Shown here: positions 43,679 to 53,918 of the stretch, in pieces | How positions within the stretch are numbered: the stretch's first letter is position 1 | Layout: each line of letters opens with the position of its first letter | DNA from: JAFGUB01 sp050305515 | GTDB taxonomy: Bacteria; Campylobacterota; Campylobacteria; Campylobacterales; Sulfurimonadaceae | Length of the DNA: 64,000 bases | Assembly (NCBI GenBank): GCA_050305515.1 | Contig: JBNLFL010000010.1 | Span: 1 to 64,000, forward strand | Reading direction: 5' to 3' | Position numbers and translations under genes: made by a program | The notes under the pieces: model-generated | What the model was told of the DNA's origin: nothing | Databases searched by the model: none | The model's input: the letters and a program-made list of their open reading frames with translations, nothing else

Positions 43679-44946
43679 GCTTCAAGCCCTTTGGCCGCGT
43701 CAAGAAGGGAGAGTGAGAGTGTCAGTTTGTCAGCTTTGGGCAGGGAAGTCATGCCCGCTGCGGTGATAAAATCGATGGCATTTTCCGACGTACCGAAACT
43801 GCCGGAATTCTCAAGCAGGTTCAGGCAGACCGCATCGACCCCTTTGGACGTGAGCAGGTTCGTTGCATTTTCTCTGGCATGTGCCGCATCCATTTCGGCT
43901 TTGAAAGCGAGCGTGGTAATGCCTGATTTGTCAATCGAAGCGAGCAGGTCGATGTTCTGTTTGAGCGGCAGTTGCCACGTCTCGCCGATATCGCCTTTTT
44001 TGATTTTTCCCGACTGGGGAAACTGCGGAACATAATCGCTTACCGCTGCCGCCATAAAGAGGTAGGGCGTTTTCTGGATCAGCGCGATCTGCTCATTGTG
44101 CATCAGCGAGGGTTTGGAGAGTTTCCCTTTTTTGGCAATGCGGATGGAGTTGACGAGATACTCGTGCATCTCTTCGCTGCTTTCGACATCGATGGTGTGA
44201 ATCGGCGGCAGGCCGCTCTCGCGCCGCGTGCTGATAAGATTGACGTCGGCACCTTTGAGATAGAGGGCGCTTGCGAGCGCCGAAGCCATTTTGCCGCTGG
44301 AAAAGTTACTGACGTAGCGGACTTCATCGATCTTTTCAACGGTGCCGCCTCCGGTGACAATGACCCGGCGCTCTTCCCAAAACGGCTCTTTAAGAAGAAG
44401 TCTCGCGCCATGCCAGAAGATGGCAAGCGGTTCGGCAAGCGCGCCGTCACCCACACTCTGGCAGGCCAGCTCCTTGGTCTGCGTCGCGACGGTCTCATAC
44501 CCCGAAATGCCAAGCATCTTCAAAGAAGCCTGTGTAATGGGGTTGTGGATCATGTTGGTATTGGCCGCGGGGGCTAGCAGTTTTGTTCCCGGACAGGCCA
44601 GTGCCGTCTGGGTGAGAAGGTTGTCCGCCAGACCGTTGGCAAGTTTGTTCAGGGTGTTTGCGGTAGCGGGTGCGATGAGCAGCAGATCCGCCCAGGTGGC
44701 GAGCCCAATATGGTTGTGATCGTCCGCCCACGACTCGTTGTTTTCAAGAAGGACGCGGTTTCTGCTGAGGGTCTCTAAGGTGAGCGGGGTGATGAAGCGG
44801 CATGCCGATTCGCTCATGACCACCCGTACCTCGGCCCCGGCCTTGACGAAGAGGCGAACGATTTCGGCGCTTTTATAGGCGGAGATGGAGCCGCTCACGC
44901 CCAAAGCGATCTTTTTACCGGCTAGAAGCGTTTCGGGAATCATCAT
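43675..44946 (-). CDS. coaBC: Bifunctional phosphopantothenoylcysteine decarboxylase/synthetase
   Basis: A 423-residue CoA biosynthesis enzyme: the CoaC flavin domain (GVSGSISAYKS, the active-site HNHIGLATWAD, IAPATANTLNKLANG) and the CoaB synthetase domain (VTGGGTVEKIDEVRYVSNFSSGKM). The substrate-binding PxMN motif appears as PAAN, a change worth noting though nearby residues are conserved. It overlaps glmU by four bases. The operon order glmU-coaBC-uppS is typical of Campylobacterota. Confidence 0.95.
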   Translation of the reverse strand: MMIPETLLAGKKIALGVSGSISAYKSAEIVRLFVKAGAEVRVVMSESACRFITPLTLETLSRNRVLLENNESWADDHNHIGLATWADLLLIAPATANTLNKLANGLADNLLTQTALACPGTKLLAPAANTNMIHNPITQASLKMLGISGYETVATQTKELACQSVGDGALAEPLAIFWHGARLLLKEPFWEERRVIVTGGGTVEKIDEVRYVSNFSSGKMASALASALYLKGADVNLISTRRESGLPPIHTIDVESSEEMHEYLVNSIRIAKKGKLSKPSLMHNEQIALIQKTPYLFMAAAVSDYVPQFPQSGKIKKGDIGETWQLPLKQNIDLLASIDKSGITTLAFKAEMDAAHARENATNLLTSKGVDAVCLNLLENSGSFGTSENAIDFITAAGMTSLPKADKLTLSLSLLDAAKGLEA

Positions 44947-46244
44947 GATTTGCTCCCGAAGAATTTATAGTAAAAGCCGGCAAGCGTGCTCATTTTGGTG
45001 CGGCTGATGGCGAGCGCGCCTTTTTCGACGTTTTTCGTCACCGTCGTTCCCGCGGCGATGATGACGTCATCTTCGATGGTGCAGGGGGCGACGATCTGCG
45101 TGTCGCTGCCGACAAAGACGTTTTTGCCGATGCGTGTCTGGTACTTCTTCTTGCCGTCATAGTTACATGTAATGGTGCCCGCACCGATGTTGCTGCCCTC
45201 ATCGATGGTGGCATCGCCCAGATAGCTCAGATGCCCGGCCTTGACCCCTTTTAGCGTCGCCTTTTTGGTTTCGACAAAGTTGCCGACATGGGTGCCTTCG
45301 AGATGGCTCTGCGGACGCAGATGTGCCATAGGGCCGCAGTCGGAGTCGATCATGACGCTCTCTTCAACCACGCTGTGGGCTTTGATGTGGGAGTTGACGA
45401 TGCGGCTTTTGCCGGTGATGCGCGCCCCGTTTTCCACGATGCATTCGCCTTCGAACGTAACATCGCTCTCAATATAGATGGTATCGGGAAGCTGCATGAG
45501 AACACCCGCATTCATCCACTCCGTCTTGATGCGGTTTTGATGCATCACTTCGGCGTTGGCAAGATCGGCCTTGGAGTTGACCCCCTTGAAATGCGCTTCA
45601 TCCACCAGCAGTGGGGCGATGCGAAGATGGTCGGTGCGGGCCATGGCAATGACGTCGGTGAGGTAATACTCCTGTTGCGCGTTGGCATTGGAGAGTTTGG
45701 GAAGATAGCGCTCGAGCACCGATTTTTTAAAACAGTAGATGCCCGCGTTGACATGTTTTACATGTAACTCTTCGGGGGTTGCGTCTTTCTGCTCGACAAT
45801 GCGTTCGACGCCGGCATCGGAGATGATGACACGGCCGTAACCGTCGGGGTTTTCAAGATCAAAAATCGACATCGTGATATCGGCATCACTCTCCAAAAAA
45901 CCGCTCAGTGCTTCGGGTGTGACAAGCGGCATGTCGCCGTTGAGAACGAGTACTTTCTCATGGTGTGGCGTGACATTCATCATGGCACCGCCGGTTCCGG
46001 GGAAATTCACGCTGTCCTGCTCGACAAAACGGAGTGTCGGAAACTCCGAACGCATCGCCTCCATGACCCGCTCTTTCTGGTGGGCGACCACAACCGTGAC
46101 GTCATCGCTCAGGCGCAGTGACGCGCTTACAATGTGCGAGAGCATCGGCTTGCCGCTGATGGCATGCAGGACCTTGGCCGTATCCGACTTCATACGGCTG
46201 CCCCTGCCCGCAGCGAGGATGACGATGGAGAGTGTTGGTTGCAT
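44943..46244 (-). CDS. glmU: UDP-GlcNAc pyrophosphorylase/GlcN-1-P acetyltransferase
   Basis: A 433-residue bifunctional enzyme making UDP-GlcNAc for peptidoglycan and LPS. The uridyltransferase half has LAAGRGSRMKSDTAKVLH and GTGGAMMN; the acetyltransferase half is a left-handed beta helix with HLRPQSHLEGTHVGNFVE and IGAGTITCNYDGKKK. It is first in the operon. Two TTACATGTAA copies: 45163 is within TITCNYDG and 45758 within ELHVKHVN. Confidence 0.96.
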   Translation of the reverse strand: MQPTLSIVILAAGRGSRMKSDTAKVLHAISGKPMLSHIVSASLRLSDDVTVVVAHQKERVMEAMRSEFPTLRFVEQDSVNFPGTGGAMMNVTPHHEKVLVLNGDMPLVTPEALSGFLESDADITMSIFDLENPDGYGRVIISDAGVERIVEQKDATPEELHVKHVNAGIYCFKKSVLERYLPKLSNANAQQEYYLTDVIAMARTDHLRIAPLLVDEAHFKGVNSKADLANAEVMHQNRIKTEWMNAGVLMQLPDTIYIESDVTFEGECIVENGARITGKSRIVNSHIKAHSVVEESVMIDSDCGPMAHLRPQSHLEGTHVGNFVETKKATLKGVKAGHLSYLGDATIDEGSNIGAGTITCNYDGKKKYQTRIGKNVFVGSDTQIVAPCTIEDDVIIAAGTTVTKNVEKGALAISRTKMSTLAGFYYKFFGSKS

Positions 46245-46276
46245 AGTGTGAGCCTCTGCGATGATTTGATTCGCGC

Positions 46277-46282
46277 ATTATA
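46277..46282 (-). promoter_or_regulatory. -10 box of the glmU operon
   Basis: TATAAT on the minus strand, about 33 bases before the glmU start; AGAGG precedes the start codon. No clear -35 box. Confidence 0.45.
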
Positions 46283-46390
46283 CTATTTCCATAAGTGCAC
46301 TTCTCTTAGCGATAGCGTAACATGCTACTGGAAACCTTCACATTATAAGAGTATACTTGAGATGGCAATATAGCAGGAAAGGAGAGCGTG

Positions 46391-49300
46391 ATGCTTGAGC
46401 AGAAGCAATATAAAAGCAGGCGGCTTTTAATAATTTTTGTGCCTCTGGCGATTTTCTCAATCGCTTCGATTCTTTTTGAATTTTATGAAATGCATCTGAT
46501 GCATCATGTCTCGACCGACATGTACGAACATCCCCTCAAAGTTTCCAATACGGCAATGCATGTTCGGTTGAACGTTTCGAACATTCGTATGAATATGGAA
46601 GTGCTTCTGCATACGCCTCCCCGTTCCGAAAGCGCTCAAAGGCTGCTCGAAGATATTGCATCGCTTGAACGCACCATCGATAATGACCTGCAAATTATTG
46701 CCGTAACGATTTTGGGAAAGCAGGGAAAAAAACTTCTTGAGGGGACACGGGAGGTTTTTGATGCATGGAAGCGGACACGCCAGAATCTAATGACGGAATA
46801 TGAAGCGCATAATTTGGCGAATGCGGCGGCGGTTATCAGCGAAAATAGTGTATATGCCGACAAATTTGAAGCTTCAGTTTCGGAACTGTACGTCTATGCG
46901 CACAAGAAAGCCATTGGATTTAAAAATGATGCCGATCGGATGTTCGGGCAGTTGAAGATCATTGTGAGCGTAGTGGTCCTGGTGTTGTTGAGCCTCTTTA
47001 GCGTGATTGCCTATATGACGTCGCGTACGATAGCAAGGTATCTATTTAAAAACAGACAGTTGACATCGCTTCTTGAGACAATCAGGGAGATCAATCAAAT
47101 GGTTGTCAGAGAAAAAAACAGCGAGATACTGCTACGGCGCAGCCGGGAGATTCTAAATTCGAGAAACTTGCTGTGTGACATACGCATAGCTGTACAAGAG
47201 CTTGATGCGAAGCAACGCGAACGGGCCATTCCAATCACGTCCAATAATAAAACATACGGTTTTTTAGTGCTGTGTTCGGAGCAGAGAATGATGGATCGGG
47301 GGATGCTCATGCTTTTTGAAGAGCTTGCCGGAGATATCGGCTATGCGCTCTATTATGCGGAATCCGAAGAGCGCTTCAAAAAAGAGGAAGAGCGTTACCG
47401 TTTTGCCATAGAAGCGGTTCAGGAAGGGCTTTGGGACTGGAATCTGGTAACAAACGAGGTCTTTTTCTCGGAGCGCTGGAAAGCGATGCTTGGATATCAC
47501 AACGATGAATTGGAAAATCGCTTCGAGAGTTGGGAAAGCCGACTCCATCCGGCAGATAAAGCAGGCGTTTTTGAAGCAGTTCGGGCATCGCATGAAGGGA
47601 AAAGCGAATATTTCAGAGCGATTTACCGGCTGCGGCACAAAGCAGGAGCGTGGGTATGGATTGAGGCACGGGGAAGTACCTTCTTCGATGAAAACGGCAG
47701 ACCCGTCCGGATGATCGGTTCCCATACCGATATCACGAAACAGAAAGAGTATGAGCTTCAGATTGTTTATCTCAAGGAGCTCTACGGTAATACGATTGAC
47801 AGTGTCGAAGGATTGATTTTTGTCAAGGACACAAATTTCGTTTATGTGACCTGTAATCTTGCGTTTGCCAGGCTTGTGGGAAAACCCAAAGAGGAGATTA
47901 TCGGGAAGAGCGATTATGATATTTTTTCTAAAGATGAGGCGGATTTTTTTCGTAGGCATGATATAAAGGTGATGGAGCATCGGAATGCGCAGTCGAACCT
48001 CGAATGGTTACGTTACCCTGACGGACACCGTTTCTATGCGTTGACGACTAAAGCACCCCTGAGCAATGCTTCGGGAGAACTGATTGGCCTGGTCGGTAAT
48101 TCAGTCGATATTACGGAACTCAAAAATGCCGAAGACGAAGTCAAAACTTCGAATGAGAAGTTTGAAAAAGCGTTTAATAATACCCCAAACCTTATTGTCC
48201 TTACCCAGATTTCGACAGGAAAAATATTTGATGTCAACAAGACGTTTGAAAATATTACCGGATATACACGCGACGAACTGATAGGCAAAACCACTTTTGA
48301 CATTAACTTATGGGTACAGACCGAAGATCGGGACAGATATGTCGCAAATTTGATGAAAGAGGGTTCTATTCAGGGGGGAATCTTTTCTTTCAACAAAAAA
48401 GAGAACGGTATCTTTGTCGCAGAGGTTTATGCCAGTCTGGTAAGTATTCGGAATGAGCGTTATATTCTTGCCGTTGCCAATGATATTACGCAGCGTCTGG
48501 AAACCGAAAAAACGCTTGAGGAGAGTCACAGACAGCTCTCGGCACTTATGGAGAACTTACCGGGTATGGCTTACCGTTGCCAGAATGACAGAAGATGGAC
48601 GTTTGAATTCGTCAGCAACGGATGTCTGGAGTTAACCGGTTATGAAGCCACCACCCTAATCAATTCCCGTTCGATATCGTATGAGGAGCTCATTCATCCC
48701 GATGACCGTAACTATGTTTGGAACCATGTTCAGGAATGTCTGCGTCATAATGAAGGGTTTGAACTTGACTATCGCATCATCATGGCTGACGGTACGGTGA
48801 AATGGGTCTGGGAAAAAGGGATCGGCATCATGGAACAGGAGCATGAGGTCATGATACTCGAAGGCGTGATTCTTGATAACAATGCCAGGAAAAAAGCGGA
48901 AGAAGCGCTTAAAGAGCAGGAAAAACTTATTATGGCGCAGTCGCGTCTGGCCGCCATGGGCGAAATGATCAGCATGATTGCGCATCAGTGGCGCCAACCG
49001 CTTACCGTAATTGCCATGAATGCCAACAACATGCTACTTGACATTGTCCTGGATAATTTTGATGTTAATACGATCGAAGAGCACAGTCATACCATTGTCG
49101 ACCAGACGATCTATCTTTCCAAAACCATTGATGATTTCCGAAATTTCTTTAAACCGGACAAATCACTCTCAAAAGTAACGATGAAACACGTCATAGAAGA
49201 GACACTCATCATTGTCAAAGAGAGTCTCAGAAACCACAATATCAAAGTAGAGACGACCTATGATTCGCTCTCTGAAGTCGATGCCTACCCCAGGGAACTG

Positions 49301-49630
49301 ATGCAGGTGTTCGTGAATATCATCAATAACGCCAAAGATGCCCTGATTTTACAGGAGAAAGAGGATATGTGGATTACGATTCATATTTATGAAGATGCGA
49401 CGCATGTGATTACCGAGGTCTGTGACAATGCCGGAGGGATCGACACGGAGATAATTACGAAAATCTTTGACCCTTACTTTACCACGAAAGAGAACCAGAA
49501 CGGGACGGGACTTGGACTCTACATGAGCAAGATGATCATAGACAAACATCTTGACGGTACTATTGAAGCATCCAACGGTGAAGCGGGTGCCTGCTTTAAA
49601 GTCAAACTGCCGAAAGTCAGTTCGGTTTGA
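46391..49630 (+). CDS. Multi-PAS membrane histidine kinase
   Basis: About 1079 residues: two N-terminal helices (about 14-32, 190-215) enclosing an all-helical four-helix-bundle-like periplasmic domain, a GAF-like segment, four PAS/PAC units between about 335 and 850 (one with LWDWNLVTNEVFFS), the phosphoacceptor box MIAHQWRQPL (His near 864) and an ATPase domain with NIINNAKDAL, DNAGGI and GTGLGLYMS. No response regulator is adjacent, so it acts on a partner elsewhere. I chose the ATG at 46391, with GGAG six bases upstream; a GTG directly before it is possible. It overlaps the convergent PAP2 gene by 14 bases. Confidence 0.88.
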   Translation: MLEQKQYKSRRLLIIFVPLAIFSIASILFEFYEMHLMHHVSTDMYEHPLKVSNTAMHVRLNVSNIRMNMEVLLHTPPRSESAQRLLEDIASLERTIDNDLQIIAVTILGKQGKKLLEGTREVFDAWKRTRQNLMTEYEAHNLANAAAVISENSVYADKFEASVSELYVYAHKKAIGFKNDADRMFGQLKIIVSVVVLVLLSLFSVIAYMTSRTIARYLFKNRQLTSLLETIREINQMVVREKNSEILLRRSREILNSRNLLCDIRIAVQELDAKQRERAIPITSNNKTYGFLVLCSEQRMMDRGMLMLFEELAGDIGYALYYAESEERFKKEEERYRFAIEAVQEGLWDWNLVTNEVFFSERWKAMLGYHNDELENRFESWESRLHPADKAGVFEAVRASHEGKSEYFRAIYRLRHKAGAWVWIEARGSTFFDENGRPVRMIGSHTDITKQKEYELQIVYLKELYGNTIDSVEGLIFVKDTNFVYVTCNLAFARLVGKPKEEIIGKSDYDIFSKDEADFFRRHDIKVMEHRNAQSNLEWLRYPDGHRFYALTTKAPLSNASGELIGLVGNSVDITELKNAEDEVKTSNEKFEKAFNNTPNLIVLTQISTGKIFDVNKTFENITGYTRDELIGKTTFDINLWVQTEDRDRYVANLMKEGSIQGGIFSFNKKENGIFVAEVYASLVSIRNERYILAVANDITQRLETEKTLEESHRQLSALMENLPGMAYRCQNDRRWTFEFVSNGCLELTGYEATTLINSRSISYEELIHPDDRNYVWNHVQECLRHNEGFELDYRIIMADGTVKWVWEKGIGIMEQEHEVMILEGVILDNNARKKAEEALKEQEKLIMAQSRLAAMGEMISMIAHQWRQPLTVIAMNANNMLLDIVLDNFDVNTIEEHSHTIVDQTIYLSKTIDDFRNFFKPDKSLSKVTMKHVIEETLIIVKESLRNHNIKVETTYDSLSEVDAYPRELMQVFVNIINNAKDALILQEKEDMWITIHIYEDATHVITEVCDNAGGIDTEIITKIFDPYFTTKENQNGTGLGLYMSKMIIDKHLDGTIEASNGEAGACFKVKLPKVSSV

Positions 49631-50231
49631 ATGAAATTTTCTGAACCTGATACAGCAGCAGGGTGACAACGGTGCCGAACATGGCTCCGGCGAGGACATC
49701 GCTGACGTAATGGTTCCAGTTCAGCACGCGAGAGAGGCCCATGACAATAGCGTACATGTAAAAGTAGGGCCAGTAGCGCGGCGCCATCAGACTTAGCACG
49801 GTAGCAATGGTAAAAGCCGTCGTAGTATGGCCGGAAGGGAAGGAGTGGTAGTCATACGCCGTGGGCGGCATGAACCAGAAAAATCCGAATAGCTCCTCGC
49901 GCTTGAGCAGGATGGGACGCGCTTTGCCAAAGAACATCTTGATGACATTGACGGCAAGTCCCGTACTAACGACGGCTATGAACATGAATGCGGCGCGTCG
50001 GGCCAATGCTTCGTTTTTTTTGTAAAACTTCCAAAAAAGCCATAGCAGTGCCGCAGGAATGAGCCAGTAGGTCGAGTCGGCCCCGTGGCTGAGCGCGTCG
50101 AAAATCGGAGAGAGGGTCGCATCATGGGCAAAGGCAAAACGCGCGGCACTCCGGTCGGCAAAAGCGTATGCCAGCAGAACGAGTGGGGTTCCGATGACGA
50201 GAATCAGAGTGATGATACGTTTATGACTCAT
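49617..50231 (-). CDS. PAP2-family lipid phosphatase
   Basis: About 204 residues, six helices. All three PAP2 motifs are present: K-x6-R-P (KMFFGKARP), PSGHT, and S-R-x5-H-x3-D (SRVLNWNHYVSD). It may recycle undecaprenyl diphosphate or dephosphorylate lipid A. The start at 50231 overlaps the GT39 stop (ATGA); the longer frame to 50336 lies inside that gene. It is the last gene of a four-gene envelope operon. Confidence 0.9.
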   Translation of the reverse strand: MSHKRIITLILVIGTPLVLLAYAFADRSAARFAFAHDATLSPIFDALSHGADSTYWLIPAALLWLFWKFYKKNEALARRAAFMFIAVVSTGLAVNVIKMFFGKARPILLKREELFGFFWFMPPTAYDYHSFPSGHTTTAFTIATVLSLMAPRYWPYFYMYAIVMGLSRVLNWNHYVSDVLAGAMFGTVVTLLLYQVQKISFKPN

Positions 50232-51664
50232 GGTCGGCGTCCCTGAAAATCGGTACAGAGGGTAAAGGTCGCGGTGTCGACTTTGCGGTGTTTGAGGGTG
50301 ATATCGACGCGGCCCAACTCCACGACGCTCTCGCAACGCATCTTTTTGGTAATGTTGGTGTTGAAGTCATGGGTGGTAATAAAGACCAGATCACGCCCTG
50401 TCGGAGTGTCATGCTGCCAGAGGTCAAACTGGTCGTAGCGGCTGTCAATGAGAAAAAGTTCGCTGGTATAGGGGCGGTTGTAATAGAGCGCGCGCGATGC
50501 CAGTGACCAGTTGGTAACCGCGAGAGCGCGTCCCGGCGCTACAAAGCGGTTGGCCTCGGCCATGAGGCGGTCAAAGCCGTAGATGTCGCGCTGCAGCGAC
50601 TGGTAATCGGGAAATGGAGTGTATTTAAGCGCCAGTTCCGAATAGAGATAGAACGAAATCAGCAGAGATGCGCCTACGGCATAACGGATGTAGCGCCCCC
50701 AGCCGCGCATGCGCTCAAACAGCAGCGCACTTCCCAGTGGCAGCGTCAGCAGAAAAAAGAGCGCATTCCAGTGCGGCAGCGCCTTTTCAAACAGCGACGC
50801 ATAGGCAAAAAACACAAAGATGACGGCTGCGACGACACCGCTGGTAAAGAGCATGCCGCTGCGCGAACGCAGTGCGCGGTAGAGTCCGTAGAAGGCTACC
50901 GGGTATAAAAAGGGGCTGTAGGCTCCAAACTGTGCGGCTGCCGACTGGAGAAAATCGGCAAGATCGATTTGGCTCGATCCGGCGACATGATTGGCCTGAA
51001 AGGCAAAACTGATCCAGTCATGTTCCATATTCCAGAAGATGACTGGCGTGATGATAATCAGGGCGATAGCGAGTGAAGGAATGATTTTCGGTGTTATCAC
51101 AACTGCGCCTTTGCGTCGCAGCAGCAAGGAGAGCAGCAGGGCCAGCGGCAGCAGGATCGCCGTATATTTGCTCAGACCCGCGAGTCCGAGCAGAATGCCA
51201 AGCCCAATCCAGTCGCGCTGGGAGTTAGCGCGCTCGATGGCGTGGGTCACAAAAAGTATGGGAAAAATCAGTGCAAAAAGCAGGGTCTCGGGCATCAGCA
51301 TCATAAACAGGGCATTGAACATGAAACTGGCATTAAGAGCGATGACGCCAAAGAGTGCTGCCGAACGGCTTTGCGTTACATGTAACAAAAAGCGAAAGAG
51401 AAAGAGTGAGGTGACAAAACCGATAATAATGGCAGGCAGACGCGCTGCCAGTGCATTGAGACCGAAAAGGTTGGCAAAAAGGGCGTGTACCCAGCCGACA
51501 AGCGGCGGATGGTCGAAATAGCTCAGGTCGGCGTGGATGCCATAAAGCACGTAATGGGCCTCATCAACGCCCAGTCCGAAGGTCGGGGCAACGGCCAGCC
51601 GAAGCAGCGTCATAAAGCCGACAAAGAGCCACAGCGGCCAGTAGAAATCAGCGCGCGAGGTCAT
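50228..51664 (-). CDS. GT39-type membrane glycosyltransferase (PMT_2)
   Basis: A 478-residue polytopic transferase of the ArnT/PMT_2 type: the N-terminal periplasmic loop has GVDEAHYVLYG with the catalytic acidic pair and YFDHPPLVGW, then some 10 helices and a C-terminal periplasmic domain. It transfers a sugar from a polyprenyl-phosphate donor to lipid or protein. It overlaps the GT9 gene by 17 bases and PAP2 by four. A second member of the family is at 61154; the proteins share the D/E-YFDH-PL-W layout but differ clearly in sequence. Confidence 0.9.
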   Translation of the reverse strand: MTSRADFYWPLWLFVGFMTLLRLAVAPTFGLGVDEAHYVLYGIHADLSYFDHPPLVGWVHALFANLFGLNALAARLPAIIIGFVTSLFLFRFLLHVTQSRSAALFGVIALNASFMFNALFMMLMPETLLFALIFPILFVTHAIERANSQRDWIGLGILLGLAGLSKYTAILLPLALLLSLLLRRKGAVVITPKIIPSLAIALIIITPVIFWNMEHDWISFAFQANHVAGSSQIDLADFLQSAAAQFGAYSPFLYPVAFYGLYRALRSRSGMLFTSGVVAAVIFVFFAYASLFEKALPHWNALFFLLTLPLGSALLFERMRGWGRYIRYAVGASLLISFYLYSELALKYTPFPDYQSLQRDIYGFDRLMAEANRFVAPGRALAVTNWSLASRALYYNRPYTSELFLIDSRYDQFDLWQHDTPTGRDLVFITTHDFNTNITKKMRCESVVELGRVDITLKHRKVDTATFTLCTDFQGRRP

Positions 51665-52871
51665 CGAGTCGGGGTTTGATGGTGTTGAAGACCCACTCAG
51701 GGGTGATCACCTGAATGCACTGGTTGTCCGAGCATGGGGTCTTGCGGTGATTGGCAGCGCTCACGCAGGGGCTGCAGGCCATTCCGGCGAAGATCGGGGT
51801 GGTGGGCCCGAGCGAACCGTAAAGCGCGGGTGTTTCGGGACCGAAAATGACATAGGTGTGCATGTCGGTAATGGAGGCGAAATGCGCGGGTCCGGAGTCG
51901 TTGGTGAGCATAAATGCGCTGACGCTGTAGAGGTGCGGCAGTTGCAGGAACTTTACCCCTCCGGCAAAGTTGATACAGCGGGGATCGTTGACGCTCAGGG
52001 CCAGTTCGCGTGCACCTGCAAACTCGGCAGGTGCCCCGGTCAGCAGCACGATGACATCGCTGTTGTAGGCGAGAATCTTGCGGATTACTTCGGCGTAGCG
52101 TTCGCGCTCCCACCGGCGCTGCGGCAGAAGGTCGGATGCATTGGAATTGACCAGAATTACCGGGTTTTTCTGCGCATCGAAGCCTTCAAAATAGGTGCCG
52201 ATAATCTCTAAGACCGCGGCTTTCTCTTCGTCGGTGACTGCTGTTTTGGCAATTTGAATCTCGTTGTCGGGAATGATGCGTTTGGTAAAAGGAAGTTCCT
52301 CTGTTTCACTCAGCAGCGCATCGACGAGGGCGACAAAACTTTTGGCAATGTGCTGGTGCGGGTTGTAGGCGACTTTGTGAGTGAGCATATCGCCGCGGTA
52401 GAGCCCTTCGTTATGAAAGCTGTGAAAGCCCACGCGGTTGGTGGCGCCGCACATACCGCTCAGTAGTGCCGTAAAGCGTGAAAAGAGTTCGAGGTCGATG
52501 ACGGAGTCAATGTGCCGCTCCCTGCACCACTTGAAGAACTTCAGCGTTGAGAGTGCCAGCGGAACGAGGCCGTCTTCGTCGATGGTGAAGATGTTCTCCT
52601 CCTTGACGGTGCCCAGCAGCTGCAGGGAGACCTTGTTTTTTTTGAAAATGACAAAGAAGAGTTCGCCTTCGATGTTCTCTTTGAGTTTGCGCATCGCAGG
52701 GTCGACGATGATCGCACTGCCCATTTCGCTCAATTCCACCAGCAGGACGTTACGGGGGCGCACTTTTTTAGGCGGTGCGATCAGCCCGAAGAGTTTTTGC
52801 ACCATCGTGACTGCAAAAGTCAGCGGAATCCCCGCGTGATGGTCTATGGCGCGCATCGTATCGACGTTCAT
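51648..52871 (-). CDS. Glycosyltransferase family 9 (heptosyltransferase-like)
   Basis: About 407 residues: two Rossmann-type domains, with LLVELSEMGSAIIVDPAMR at the start, NSNASDLLPQRRWE, and the donor-binding LTNDSGPAHFASI. LPS-core heptosyltransferases are the usual members. The C-terminus carries CSPCVSAANHRKTPC, a Cys-rich stretch. I chose the ATG at 52871, with AGGAG seven bases upstream, overlapping the flippase-like stop (ATGA). Confidence 0.88.
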   Translation of the reverse strand: MNVDTMRAIDHHAGIPLTFAVTMVQKLFGLIAPPKKVRPRNVLLVELSEMGSAIIVDPAMRKLKENIEGELFFVIFKKNKVSLQLLGTVKEENIFTIDEDGLVPLALSTLKFFKWCRERHIDSVIDLELFSRFTALLSGMCGATNRVGFHSFHNEGLYRGDMLTHKVAYNPHQHIAKSFVALVDALLSETEELPFTKRIIPDNEIQIAKTAVTDEEKAAVLEIIGTYFEGFDAQKNPVILVNSNASDLLPQRRWERERYAEVIRKILAYNSDVIVLLTGAPAEFAGARELALSVNDPRCINFAGGVKFLQLPHLYSVSAFMLTNDSGPAHFASITDMHTYVIFGPETPALYGSLGPTTPIFAGMACSPCVSAANHRKTPCSDNQCIQVITPEWVFNTIKPRLDDLAR

Positions 52872-53785
52872 GATTGCTCCTGTAGGATTTTTTTGTTTTG
52901 GTTCCAGAACCACGCTCCGGGTACGGCGGCAAGAATGAGCAGCAGTCCGTAAAGCACGGAGACGACCAGCACCTCCTCTTTCGAAGCGCCGACCAGCATC
53001 AAGATGCCGACCATGCCACTCTCACGTACGCCCCAGCCTGCAAGCGAGATGGGGACGATGGTCAGCAGAAAGACCGGCGGAATGGCTACGAGCAGAATTT
53101 TAAGGCTCAGGTCGGCTTCGACGCTCAGGGCCAGACCGTAGATGGCCAGTACGGAAAAGAGGTGCACGATCATCGTGATACCGATGTGGCGCAACAGAAC
53201 AAGGCGGTCGGCATAGAGGCGGTTGAGGCGGCGTGAGAGGCGTACGAAAAGGTTTGAAAAGGAGAGCTTCGTCAAAAAAGTGAAACGCTCGATGATGAAG
53301 AGCAGTAAAAAGCCCGCAATGCCCCCGAGCGTGATCAGGTTGAGCAGCTGATGCAGCCAATCGGGGAAGGTGCCGTAAAAGAGGTTGTTGGCGACGAGGT
53401 TAAGGGCTAAAAGTCCCACCAGCCCGATAATGCGGTCGGCAATAATGCCCGAGAAGACCTCTTTTTTGTCATACCCTTTCTGTACCAGTTCGATGGCACG
53501 CACCGCATCGCCGCCGATGGAACCGGGAAGCACCTGATTGAAAAAACTGCCCCGGAAATAGCTCTGCACGTAAAAGCTCACGCGCTCTTTGAAGTCAAGC
53601 CGTACCATGATAAGCCGCCAGCGGTAGGCCGCAATAAGGGTTGAAGCAATCTGGGCGAGGAAGGCGAGCAGAATAAAGCCGCCGTGCGACTTGGAAAGCA
53701 CTTTGATGACATGATCAAAGTCAATGTACTGAAACAGCATGACGAAGATGGCAATGGTAATCAGCAGTTTCACTATATTTTTCAT
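52868..53785 (-). CDS. Lysylphosphatidylglycerol synthase TM region-like (flippase-like) protein
   Basis: A 305-residue membrane protein of the LPG_synthase_TM (UPF0104/AglD) fold: about eight helices with SYFRGSFFNQVLPGSIGGDAVRA and the C-terminal SLAGWGVRESGMVG. It lacks the cytoplasmic lysyl-transferase part, so it is likely a lipid or lipid-linked sugar translocator. It is first in an operon with GT9, GT39 and PAP2, which fits assembly of a lipid-linked glycan. A TAAAAT lies six bases before the ATG with no ribosome site. Confidence 0.85.
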   Translation of the reverse strand: MKNIVKLLITIAIFVMLFQYIDFDHVIKVLSKSHGGFILLAFLAQIASTLIAAYRWRLIMVRLDFKERVSFYVQSYFRGSFFNQVLPGSIGGDAVRAIELVQKGYDKKEVFSGIIADRIIGLVGLLALNLVANNLFYGTFPDWLHQLLNLITLGGIAGFLLLFIIERFTFLTKLSFSNLFVRLSRRLNRLYADRLVLLRHIGITMIVHLFSVLAIYGLALSVEADLSLKILLVAIPPVFLLTIVPISLAGWGVRESGMVGILMLVGASKEEVLVVSVLYGLLLILAAVPGAWFWNQNKKILQEQS

Positions 53786-53851
53786 CGCGCTATTTTAGCC
53801 AAAGGTTTCTTTTAGTTGGACGCCTCACGCGTCAGTGGTGCTTGAGAAGCG

Positions 53852-53860
53852 TACATGTAA
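53852..53860. repeat. TACATGTAA, 9-base variant of the dispersed palindrome
   Basis: Intergenic, between the flippase-like gene and the MCP; G in place of the first T. Confidence 0.8.
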
Positions 53861-53918
53861 GAGCTGTGCAACGTTTGGAATGAGCGAATAAATCACCACC
53901 TTCGGCAAAAACGTATTA